Source of the DNA: Eutypa lata
Lineage: Eukaryota; Ascomycota; Sordariomycetes; Xylariales; Diatrypaceae
DNA: 64,000 nt
Assembly: GCA_022661535.1 (NCBI GenBank)
Contig: JAKULF010000010.1
Span: 1,922,001-1,986,000, forward strand
Direction of reading: 5' to 3'
The notes under the pieces were generated by a model. The model was not told the origin of the DNA and made no database searches. It was given only the letters and a program-made list of their open reading frames with translations. Positions 1-9,567 of this stretch are shown here, piece by piece. The translations under genes were made by a program, and so were the position numbers. Each line of letters starts with the position of its first letter. Within the stretch, counting starts at the first letter, position 1.

Positions 1-647
1 ATATGATGTGTGTGTTTATGAATACAAGGGGTTGCCGTCTCAATGTGTTCATTCCGTGTATATCTATGAACTCAGGGCGCTGCCGTCTCTGTGTGTTAAC
101 TTCCTGCCTGCTGTTCTCTGCTAATCTAGGGACTGCGTGGTTTCTTAAGTCGTGCTAGACATCAAGTGAAGCTCGGCGTACTCAGCTGGTTATCCTTCTA
201 CTATCCCAGCTGCCTACCTAGGTATTTAATTTCACACTGTCTAGATCCGCCCTCTAAATCAGGTTACTCAAATGAAGCACATGGATACAGTCTTTGCACG
301 GGTTATATATATTATGATCAAATGGGTTTATGTTTGAACTCATGGCGTCTTCCATTTGCCGATAACTAAGCTATCTGCTATTGCAGTTTGATCCTGCAGC
401 TATTTCCGCTGCTAGCAGTATGTGTGACTATGGTACAATCAATGGACGTTAATACGTCGATCCTGTGTGAGGGAGTGTAATGTTCTATGAGATGCCACCA
501 GAGGCAAGAAAGAACCAGAACACGTCTAACCCCGTTCCTGTAACCGAAAAATGGATGGCTAATGCCACCTAGAGAGTCTAGTGTACAAACGATAAAGAGA
601 AAATAGCAAACCCAGTATCCCCGTCGATGTGATAGCTGCGAGAAGAT
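1..647. other. Intergenic, no gene recognised
   Basis: No protein family was recognised. The one reading frame over 60 codons here has no domain and no splice-supported extension. This stretch is downstream of the Hsp70-like gene, so its right end probably includes that gene's 3' untranslated region. Confidence 0.5.
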
Positions 648-2761
648 TCAGTCCGTCTTAACCTGGAAGCTTGTACTTCCGAGGACCTTTCCGCCAGCAA
701 CTACTCTCAAATCAAGTGACGCCCCTGAAACCTCCATTTGGAACTCAATCATGAACAGGCGATACTCTCTGTTAAAGCGGCGAACAATGGGTAGATCTCT
801 TGCGGGCACAGGTAGCTCCCACTTTAGATTAGCTACGAGTGGGAAATCCGCACCCGAGCCTAACCTGGATGCAGGACTAGAGCTTGTGCTGCTGTAGATC
901 TTTACAGAGTGTTTCTTGTAAGTTGTCTCACTGAGGCGGTAAACCATTTCATAATTGAATGACGTGGCATGGTCTGTCTCAACATCGTGGCCCTAGTATC
1001 CTTAATAAATGAAGAATTATCCAATGAGAGGATGCACTTACTCGTTTAATAGCCCACTCCATCTGGTTGGTAGCTTGGTCGTAGCCCTTGATATCGTCAA
1101 ATATTTTATCATCAATGTGATGTACTCCCGCGACGAAAAGTTCACTGAATGTCCACCCATAACTTAATCGAGAGACCCTGGATCGGACTCGGATCTCCGC
1201 GTTCTTTAGTCCATGTATCTGAGCACCATATATGGCTGCTCCTCGACAGATTGAAGACCACCTATAGTTCATCAGCGCACTTCTATAGCCTTCCCTAGCT
1301 TCGCTATAGACCTACGGGCGTTCTCCGTCAGATTGTAGGATCTCAGTTACGCCTTGATAACGTTCAGTAAGCGATGCGTAGATGAATGGACAACGACCAA
1401 ATCCACCAGTGAGTACGATGAACTGCGATGGTATTAGTAGGAAGTCCAAAGGCAGGGTCACAAAGCCTATGGCAGAACTTAGGCTTGCCTTTGGATGCTT
1501 CGAGGTCTTCGTCTTGATAGTCTTAATTTGGTTCACAACCAGTTTCTTGATACCGGTGATGACATTGTCAAAAACATCATTAATCTCGCGACTATCAATG
1601 TTAATCACATCTCTCTTACTATACTTATCTGACAGACTAGTACGGCTTACGCTGTGACTTCAAGTTGGCCTCTTTTACCACGCTTCGGGAGGTCTAGAGT
1701 CCAGGTTCGATCTGTACCGTCGAAATCAGGTTTGATACCATGTTCCCATTCAGAATTCAAGAATTTCGATATGGTTGTCGGGTCCGTCTTATCCCAGGCC
1801 TTAGTTCCACCGGGAAATCTCCGCTTCATGAAACGCACAAAGTCTTGATCAAGAAAGGTACCTCCACAGAGTGCACCTACAAGCGGGCGGGTTAGCTGCA
1901 TGGTCTGAGAAACATTGCAGTGGTTTGACTCACCATCTCCCTCAACGCATTCTCGTATCACGAGGGGATCTGCCTGAGTCACTGCATAGCTTATGATGTC
2001 GACCGTTCCTCCACCACAATCACAGACCACAAAAGAATCATCAGTCTGCAAGTCTTGGCGGTAGTCTAGCTCTGGTAAGGTAGCGATGACGGCACTTTCC
2101 GGCTCTGTCACAAAGGAAAGAGTTGTGTCGTCACAGGGAGGTCTTTTGTCGAGGATACCAGCCAGCTCTGCCGCGCGTTTCATGCGCTCTCGCCCATAAT
2201 CTTTATAAATGGCAGGGATTGTCAGGACGACATGAATCGATGAAACCTTGACTATACTCTGCCCCTTGTCTTTCTCAATAGCCTTCAAAGTGTGCTGCCA
2301 GAGTTGCTTGAGATAATCCGCAGTTACCTGGGTTGCATCCTTCTGGAGTTTGTTCAGCATCGCTCTTGCTTTCTGAATATGTGGGGCATCTCGTAGATGA
2401 ACAGGGAGGTCCTCATCGTTCAGCAGAAGGAGTTTGAACCATTGAATGGGCTCCCCCTCAGGGATATTATATCCCCATGAGATTTTTGCAGTGTGCGAGT
2501 CGTAGTGAATCTTGGTGGGAACCTTGACACGGTCGCTGTTGCGGGCGTGAGTTGAGAGCCAGCGAGTGACAACCTGAGGTGCGTCAGGCGCCTTGGTGCC
2601 ATTGTAGAATAGCCAGGCCACCCCGGAGAACCTATTGTTTTGGAGGTTTATCAGTTAGTACTACTGATCTTGGAAGTCATGATGCTAAATCGTAACCAAT
2701 AAAGGGTTACTTACGTGGTACCAAAGTCGATCCCGATCACTAGTTTTCGAGACGGTGCCAT
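648..2761 (-). CDS. Hsp70-like ATPase (actin/HSP70 nucleotide-binding domain)
   Basis: Five exons give about 622 residues: 2761-2715, 2631-1651, 1591-1316, 1261-1042 and 992-648. The splice phases agree (2, 2, 2, 0). The sequence shows phosphate-1 loop VIGIDFGTTFSG (about residues 8-19), VTEPESAVIA (about 190-199), phosphate-2 loop DCGGGTVD (about 220-227) and an adenosine-site motif VLTGGFGRCP in exon 3. This is the HSPA12-type architecture: an ATPase domain with a short divergent C-terminus, not a canonical chaperone ending in EEVD. Such fungal proteins are cytosolic and mostly uncharacterised. The second intron is the least certain: an earlier acceptor would leave only 32 bp, so the 59-bp version with a TTAAC branch point was chosen. 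The gene is divergent from the coiled-coil gene at 3453. Confidence 0.88.
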
Positions 2762-3452
2762 TGTGAGGATAGAATGATCCCCACTTCGCCCTAAGTAGGT
2801 AACTTGAAAGTGCCGGTATGCCAAGCAGAATACTGAGGGATGTTATGGATGATTTACTGCAAGATGCTTTGGCAGAAAGGATCTGCCGGAACTTAGAAGT
2901 GCAGAGAAGAGATATGAGGCGGTAAAAGGAAAGTGGAAGAGACAGTCAAGATGATCGAAGTCTTAACTGAAAACACTGGGTATGAATGAAGATTGCTAAT
3001 TATCAATGGGAAGTGTAGAATTGTAACCTCGAGGTATTTGAGGGTAGAAGGGGAGGTTGTAAAGAGGTGAGGAAATAGTACCTACCCAGATAGTTATTGA
3101 AGGTAACTGCTTCAGTAAACTACGAATGTAGGAAACAAACATGCAAATATTCTGGCCTTATAAAGTCTACCGAATCCATCTGAGAGGATCCACCACGTAT
3201 TAAGAATCTGTTGTGACGGGTGTATGTTGAAAGCAGCTTCACCGTTCATTCTGAACTTCAAGTTCTAGATTTATATCTCGTCGTTCTTTCCACATACAAC
3301 TAGTAACTACGTACTTCCTAGGAAGCCCAGCATATATTTACCAAGTTTACTTCCAACTTTCCACACTTCAGAATTACACTTCAGAATTTATCTGACCCAC
3401 TCTACGGAGTCATTCTTCTACAGTAAGCAACCTAACACTATCACCATCCACC
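2762..3452. promoter_or_regulatory. Shared divergent intergenic region
   Basis: These 691 bp separate the start codons of the Hsp70-like gene (leftward) and the first coiled-coil gene (rightward), so both promoters and 5' leaders should lie here. No clear TATA box or heat-shock element array was recognised. Assignment rests on position only. Confidence 0.45.
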
Positions 3453-4987
3453 ATGCAATACTTCAATACTTGGTCATTCGGGCCGTGGGAGACTTCTACA
3501 GAAAATCTACCACCTAACCCTGATCTCGGTATGACAATTGAGAACCAGCGTTCTTCTGAGGCTGAAACTACCAAGGACATGGCAGACCACGATGAGGAGA
3601 TGGGCGACACAAACTTCATGGAAACCAGAGTTTCGGGAGTCCGATCTCATATTAAGGCCAACGACTTGCGCAATGATCCCGTCCTCAAGGTCTTCTTGCA
3701 AGACCTGCTTGAAGAGACTGTGAAGGATTTCCACGAAACCTCCATTGACACGAAGAACGCGGCAAATGGGACATTGGAAGTTGCACTCAATCTACGTCGA
3801 GATTTTCAAGACATCAAAGCTTCATATGCAGTGCTAGCTTCTAGTCAGCGAGAGACGCAAGAAATCCTGGCAGCCCTGATGAACAGTCAGCAGGAGCTTC
3901 GTAACCAAGTCCACGCGTTGGCACAGGACATCACCCAATTTAAGAGTCCGAGAAAGCGAACGGCGGATCAGCTTAGCGGTACGTCTGAAGAAGACATCGG
4001 AGCCTTCACTGCCGAGATCGGAAGACAGAAGAATCATATTGCCCAGATCGAGAAGGAACTCGATGAGAAACGGGAGGAATGTGTTTACATCAATAATTCG
4101 CACCAAGAGGCACTGAATGAGATCGAGCAACTGAGATCAACCGGCCAACTCTTCGCAACCATTGATGACGATGCTGTTATCTCTCAGTGGAAGGAGCTCA
4201 AATTCGCCATCAGTAACCTAACACGACAGCAACTTAGCCGTCCCAACAAGAATGTCCCTCGGAATTACTCCAGGAAGAAATATTTTAGTCCTGTGTCGAG
4301 ACACTATCTGCATTTCCTAGGAGAACGCGACTATGTCGCACTGGTCTTTCAAGGAGTCATCTGGCACTTCCTCAGTAGCCACATTCTTAAACGACCTGGC
4401 AAGATTTGGGGAGTTCCTCTTGGAAATGCTATCGACGGATCGTTTAGAGGTATGTTACTTATCCCTTAGGAACTATGAGATAATAGCTAATATATAGGAG
4501 ATAACTTGGAACCCCAAGCCCCGGAGAAGTACCATATTCTAAGAGCACACGTGTGCACGGTACTTCACCAGAACTACAGTATTAGCACCACTGAGATCGA
4601 ATCCCTTACTGAGATTCTCAATCTTCAGATCAGCCCTTTTTATTATGGTCATAACATGGTTGACCTCGAGGCTGCCCTAAATAAAATCATTACTAGAGCC
4701 TTTGAACTTGGCGCACTGATGGCCCAGGCAAAAGCCAGATATTATCCCTACGGTCTACAGCTAGTTGAGGATAAGGAAACAATCGACGAGTCATGGATGG
4801 AGATTCCCTGTGCAAAGCCAGGAAAGGGCCAAGGAATCAATATTCTTATCACCCCAGCCTTGATCAAGTAAATTCCCCTATAGTGTTTGTCTGGGAAAGT
4901 GCTAACAGGTAGAATGGCAGATCTGGAAACTCCGATGGCGAGAACTACGAGGAGAAGGTGGCGCTCGTTAAGGCGGAAGTCTGCTAA
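3453..4987 (+). CDS. Coiled-coil protein, tandem paralogue A
   Basis: Three exons (3453-4449, 4498-4867, 4921-4987) give 477 residues. Both introns have GT/AG ends and matching phase. I do not recognise the family. The first 60 residues are acidic and polar. A coiled coil follows (about residues 120-240, with segments such as IAQIEKELDEKREECVY). Then come a short helical segment (SQWKELKFAISNL) and a hydrophobic stretch ending in ILKRPGKIWG (about residue 320). The C-terminus reads GINILITPALIK and ends KAEVC. The last three landmarks recur in the same order in the gene at 5491, so the two are diverged tandem duplicates. The extreme C-terminus is recovered only by splicing out 4868-4920, and its match to the paralogue confirms that exon. 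Confidence 0.8.
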
Positions 4988-5490
4988 TGTGTTAAGGGGA
5001 CCAGGCAATAGCAGAACAAGATGAGAGCTGCTGGAAATAACCGCCTATGGTGGCAACGGAAGGCTGGGCAAATTCTTGCTGGCATATTGAGTGATTAGGA
5101 GTTAGTAGATCGCATCTTAACTTGCTGCCCCACGGGAAAGGGCGTTGCACTGGGGTCTCGATAAGGTGAATATTAGAAGTTAATACCTTAACTTACAAAT
5201 TGATGCGACATTAAACAATGGCCTATGTTGAATGTAAAAGTCTTTGTCGGTTGGTGGCGACATGCCGCAAGCAACAAAGAATGCTTGTGTAATAAAGAAT
5301 GTATATCTTACCTACAGACCATACAATGGACTTTTTGATAACCCAAGGCAGCTTCTACACCGGCTTGACCTTAAAATCTGGGGTAGCTCTACTACCTCTA
5401 CTACTTACTTAACCATAAAAACTTCCCACTTACATCATTTTACTTTGCACTTGCGACTACCTCCACAACTCCAAAATAAAGTCACCCACG
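4988..5490. other. Intergenic between the coiled-coil paralogues
   Basis: About 500 bp with no supported gene. A short (CTACTA)-like run near 5390-5410 and a pyrimidine-rich stretch sit just before the next start codon, as in many fungal promoters. Confidence 0.4.
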
Positions 5491-6546
5491 ATGCAAGCAT
5501 TGCGAGAGCAACTGTCAGAGGTGCAAGGACATCTCGCCGACCGCGACAAAAAGTATAAAGTGCTCCAAAACGAACAGAAAACAGCGAATGAGTTATGGAA
5601 GACGGCAAAACAGGACTACGAGGCGAGAATAGAAAAGCTAGAGGCTGAAAACAACCGATTACGCAAATTGACGGGTGCTGGCGATGACGTGATGACGCTT
5701 ACTCGAGCCGAGAAGGAGGTAGTGGAGGGTCGCTTCCAGAAGGCTGCCACAGAACTCGATGCGAAGACAAAGAAATGCCATTCCCTGGAGCTTCAGCTCA
5801 GGCTCCTCGAGAATCGCACGTCGACTACCATTCTACAGGACATTACTGAGGCACGTGTTGTAGCCCTCTTCACCAAGCTTCGGGAAAGGATTCGATATGC
5901 ATCGATGAAGCGGTTCAACGAGTCTACTCCCTTGAACCAAATACCAGAGAAGTCCCGCGAGGAGCTAAACCAGTTGTCAAGCAAGTGGACATCCTACATG
6001 GGTTCGCAGCTGGTATTCTACCTATTGCGGGCGCTGATCTGGCGATACATCCACTCGGCGCTGTTCATGAAACCAGGCAGGATTTGGGGTCAAGATACCA
6101 GAGAGATGCTGAGGACGTTCTCAGGAATGTTCGCTCCCAAGTTGCCAAGCTTCGAGTACCAAAACTGGCGGATAGAGACGGGGCGGCTCCTGCACAAGGC
6201 GTGCAAGGTCGACGAGGCGGTGCTGGATGGGGTCATGACGCAGATATTCGACGCGACGAAGCACTTCGCGGGGGGGAAGAACGCAGAGGAGCTGAAGGCG
6301 AGCATACGGGAGATCGTCATGATAGGAGGGGAGCTCAGCGACATCTTCGCGCGCTCGTACTACGAGCCCTTGATGTCCGACAAGCCGGGCAGCGCGCTGA
6401 CGAGGGATTTCCCCTTCCAGGACAAGACGATGGAGATGAAGGCGAAGCTGGGCTCGGAGGCGGTCGTCGACATGATGATCACGCCGTGCCTCCTCAAGAA
6501 CGATGGCGATTACGAGGTGCTTGCGAAAGCGGAAGTGGTTTGCTGA
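5491..6546 (+). CDS. Coiled-coil protein, tandem paralogue B
   Basis: A single exon of 351 residues opening with ATG in a cluster of coiled-coil heptads (about residues 1-110, rich in E, K, Q and L). After the coiled coil come TKLRERIRYASMKRF (about 130-145), a hydrophobic segment LLRALIWRYIHSALF followed by MKPGRIWG (about 175-200), and a C-terminus VVDMMITPCLLK ending KAEVVC. These match SQWKELKFAISNL, LKRPGKIWG, INILITPALIK and KAEVC in the upstream gene. The coiled-coil part is not conserved between the two. The family is unknown to me; the conserved C-terminal half looks like a folded helical domain. This copy has no introns, unlike its neighbour. Confidence 0.82.
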   Translation: MQALREQLSEVQGHLADRDKKYKVLQNEQKTANELWKTAKQDYEARIEKLEAENNRLRKLTGAGDDVMTLTRAEKEVVEGRFQKAATELDAKTKKCHSLELQLRLLENRTSTTILQDITEARVVALFTKLRERIRYASMKRFNESTPLNQIPEKSREELNQLSSKWTSYMGSQLVFYLLRALIWRYIHSALFMKPGRIWGQDTREMLRTFSGMFAPKLPSFEYQNWRIETGRLLHKACKVDEAVLDGVMTQIFDATKHFAGGKNAEELKASIREIVMIGGELSDIFARSYYEPLMSDKPGSALTRDFPFQDKTMEMKAKLGSEAVVDMMITPCLLKNDGDYEVLAKAEVVC

Positions 6547-6577
6547 TTTGGGGACCGACATACGGATATACGGACAT

Positions 6578-6599
6578 ACACACACACACACACACACAC
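6578..6599. repeat. (AC)n microsatellite
   Basis: A run of about eleven AC dinucleotides lies 30 bp downstream of the stop codon of paralogue B, probably inside its 3' untranslated region. Confidence 0.9.
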
Positions 6600-7062
6600 G
6601 GATATTCGAGCACCCCGGGAAAGAGGAGAAAGACAGAGGAGATCAGACAGCCTTTGCCTTCGGCTGAACGTGCAGGCATTTTCGCTTTGGGCTCTGGAGC
6701 GGGGTTAATTCATAGCGTAGATAGTAATTAGTTAGATGACTCATACTGAGACCAAGTTTGGTCTACAGTACTGTCTGCTTTGTTCGATATTTCAAGTGAA
6801 TGTAGGGCCATGGCTATTTGCCCTTGGTGCCTAACTAACTACCTAGGTAAGTACATACAATTTTCATCATCGTGAAATGCGACAGCTGGCGGCCAGTTGC
6901 CTGTTTTGCTGTCGTTTTGAACTTTAATTAAATAGTTAGTGGGATAAGATGCCTACACCTACCAGACGTACATACCTACCAAGGTACTACTACTTCTAAC
7001 ATCCAACCTAATCGAGCAGAACTCGTACATTTCACAAATATATATTCAGTGACATACAAATG

Positions 7063-7072
7063 TATATATATA
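7063..7072 (+). promoter_or_regulatory. TATA-like element upstream of RIT1
   Basis: TATATATATA lies about 130 bp before the chosen RIT1 start codon, a plausible distance for a fungal core promoter. It is a low-complexity match without other support. Confidence 0.3.
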
Positions 7073-7172
7073 ACTACCGAGCCTGGTAACGTCATTGGTA
7101 TTTCATTTCGCTTTAGCTCTTGTTCTTGCTATACCATTAAGAAACGTGCTCGAGATACGCCGCTCGGAACAT

Positions 7173-7196
7173 CAGCCAGCCAGCCAGCCAGCCAGC
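7173..7196. repeat. (CAGC)6 microsatellite in the RIT1 leader
   Basis: Six tandem CAGC units end 6 bp before the ATG at 7203. The reading frame is open through them but has no ATG, so they most likely belong to the 5' untranslated leader, where length changes could affect translation. Confidence 0.8.
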
Positions 7197-7202
7197 CAAT
7201 TA

Positions 7203-8784
7203 ATGGGCGCATCCGCACCACTAACCCCGCCAGTAGCGGCCGCCTTAGAGCAACAGGAGCTCGAGCTCGAGCTCGGCCAGGCAAGCAGCAATAACAGCAG
7301 CAAAAGCCACCACAACTTCAACAGCATCCTGCGGGACCTAGGGCGGGCGAACCTCTCGATCGGGAACCGACTGCGGTCGATCCGCGTGGACGCCGCGTTC
7401 GTGGAGGAGGTCGCCGCCGCGTACGCGGAGCGGCCCCTGGTCGCCAACGAGCGCTGCGGCAGCTGGTACGTGACCCCCGGCCGCAAGGCCGGGTCCGCCT
7501 ACTTCAAGAGCACCGATGGCCACTTCGGGCAGTGGCGCTTCAGCGCGCGCCGCCTCAACCTGCAGCTCCTGTCCCTGATCGGCGAGAGCGACGGGTGCGT
7601 TCTCGTCGATTCGACGCGCCGCGGGAAGCGCATGCCGGATGCCCTCAGCAAGACGGTGCCGATCTGGTGTTGCGTCCTGAATACCGCGCTGTTCCCTGAG
7701 CTGGCGGCTGCTGGGAGTCGCGAATATGGAACGTCGTTGACGGCAGGAGAAGAAGAAAGAGAAGGCTGCCATGAGGTCTACGTCCCGCCGAACGTCGTCT
7801 CCGACTCCGAGCGCGCGCAGATCCAGGCCCGCATCCCGGAGCATGTGAGGGCGTTCAAGGCGCTCGGCTTGGATCTGCCCGCGCTAAAGAGGAGTCTGAG
7901 GAAGCCGCTGCGCCCTGTCTGGGTCACGCAGGACTCGCAGCTCGTGTCTGTGGATGAGGTCTTCGAGGACTACCACCCGGTTATCTGCTGTACGAGCTCG
8001 CGGCGGGTCGTCGGGGCTGAGATGAGCCAGGGAGGTTACATACAGGGGGCGGGGGACGACACTGAAAATTGGGCGCTGTAAGTGTAAGCCATGAAGTCGC
8101 ACTTTCAGGGTGGCCGTTTGTTGTACGTGGTATCGGTTGCTAACGGTTACTTATAGTGGGTTAACACCGCCTGTCTTCTGGGAGCATGCCGACCTCCTCC
8201 TTTCTACCTCGGAACCAGACCTGCCAGATCTGGTTCGTTCGCTGGTCGCAAGTCATGCTTCGTCCTCTTCCGTCTCCGCCCCGAAGGAAATTTCTCCGTG
8301 CTTATTCGTCAGTGCTTTGCCCATAGCTGAGCAGCCACCGTCAGCATGCACTGTTGCTATCCATGCTAAGACGACCGATTCTGGATCTTGGGAAAAGAAC
8401 CCCCTGCTAATGGAGGTAGGTATTGGGAAGCACAAAATCGCCAGCCGAAACCTGCGCCTTGCTCTGCCTCACATATGCGATTTCATACAGCGATATCTAG
8501 AGCGGATGGGGAACGAAGCCCAGGAACCCGACCCCGCCGGGACTGGTTCAAAACGGATACTCATTGCTTGCGACACCGGAAAGGATTTATCAGTAGGTAT
8601 TGCGCTCGCATTGCTCTGCCAGTTCCAGGATAGGGGAGGTGGCGATCTGAGTCCCCGCCAGGAGCGACTCGACATCAACAAGAGTGTGATAAAAGTCAAG
8701 CTCGGGGCCATCATGACGAAGTACCCCGATGCGAACCCGAGCAGAGCTACGCTGCAGAGCGTAAATAGCTACCTCATGGGCTAG
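7203..8784 (+). CDS. RIT1: Initiator tRNA 2'-O-ribosyl phosphate transferase
   Basis: Two exons (7203-8077, 8157-8784; 79-bp intron with a CTAAC branch point) give 500 residues, close to the roughly 513 of yeast Rit1. The enzyme adds a ribosyl phosphate to the 2'-OH of A64 in initiator tRNA-Met, so the tRNA is used for initiation and not elongation. Family landmarks visible are FGQWRFSARRLNLQLL (about residue 108), GCVLVDSTRRGKRMPDALSKTVPIW within the N-terminal domain, and a C-terminal phosphatase-like loop LIACDTGKDLSVGIALALL (about 424-442) followed by NKSVIKVKLGAIM and PSRATLQSVNSYLM. The start was set at the first in-frame ATG; upstream frame is open but lacks ATG. It is a cytosolic housekeeping gene and no neighbour shares its pathway. 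Confidence 0.93.
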
Positions 8785-9567
8785 AAAATACTACTTAGTT
8801 CTGCAAAGCCCACAGGTTTATGAAAATGTCACAGCCGTTTGCTTCGTTGAAACCCATTGGATGGACTAGATAGTAGGGTTGCAACGAAACAGTGGTAAGG
8901 ATCCTGTCGAGTAAGTATATAATCTGTTCGTAAAGGCGATGTCTATTATGGATGAAGTTGCCAGCACATGTATTATTCATATATTTCATGTTAAGCTGAA
9001 ACAGGGTAATGTATCCATGTGAATTGCACACATGTGCCATATATACACCGACATTTCTCTGGGTATCGTTTCCATGTCATCTACAACGGTCCCGTGATCA
9101 TGCTGCTTCCCGAGTCTATCTGGGTCGGTTGAAAGCTACCTAGCTGAGGATGTAACCGGTGTCCCTAAAATTCACTGATAAAATAAGTCACATACATAGC
9201 TCTCCATAATATACTAAATAAAGCCTTGATTATAAGACCTGAGTGTATCTTGATTCTCTTAAAAGATCATAAACACTACTAGATGGAAGATATTTAACCA
9301 GTAGACGGAAATTCCGTACCTAAGTAGCCTATGACGACGATTTACTGCTGTGATGCAGTGCGTAAGCCACACTGCGGCTTGTGGCGCGAGCTTACTTACC
9401 TCTACCAATATGGAGCCAAACCTCATTTAATTTTTATCCGATCTGTACAGCTTCGGAGCTTCGCATTTGTTCTTATAAAGAGCTAAAGTAGCTTCTAAAC
9501 TCATTTGAGGCCGAAATTTGAGTCTGATGCGGTGACATATGGCCGTCGAGTTCGAAAAGCCGCTCCG
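8785..9567. other. Intergenic between RIT1 and the COQ8-like gene
   Basis: About 780 bp without a supported gene. The right end precedes the COQ8-like start codon. The frame stays open for 63 bp upstream of that ATG but without another ATG. Confidence 0.45.

Larger units (their letters stand above)
6547..7202. other. Intergenic, 3' region of paralogue B and 5' region of RIT1
   Basis: It contains an AC-dinucleotide microsatellite just after the paralogue B stop, several copies of the short motif ACCTACC/GGTAGGT common in Sordariomycete intergenic DNA, and a TATA-like run at 7063-7072 before RIT1. No gene was recognised. Confidence 0.5.

Noticed and set aside
5985..6731. 248-codon plus frame overlapping paralogue B
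   Set aside because: It overlaps a supported gene in another frame, is Arg/Gly/Ala-rich, and runs into the AC microsatellite.
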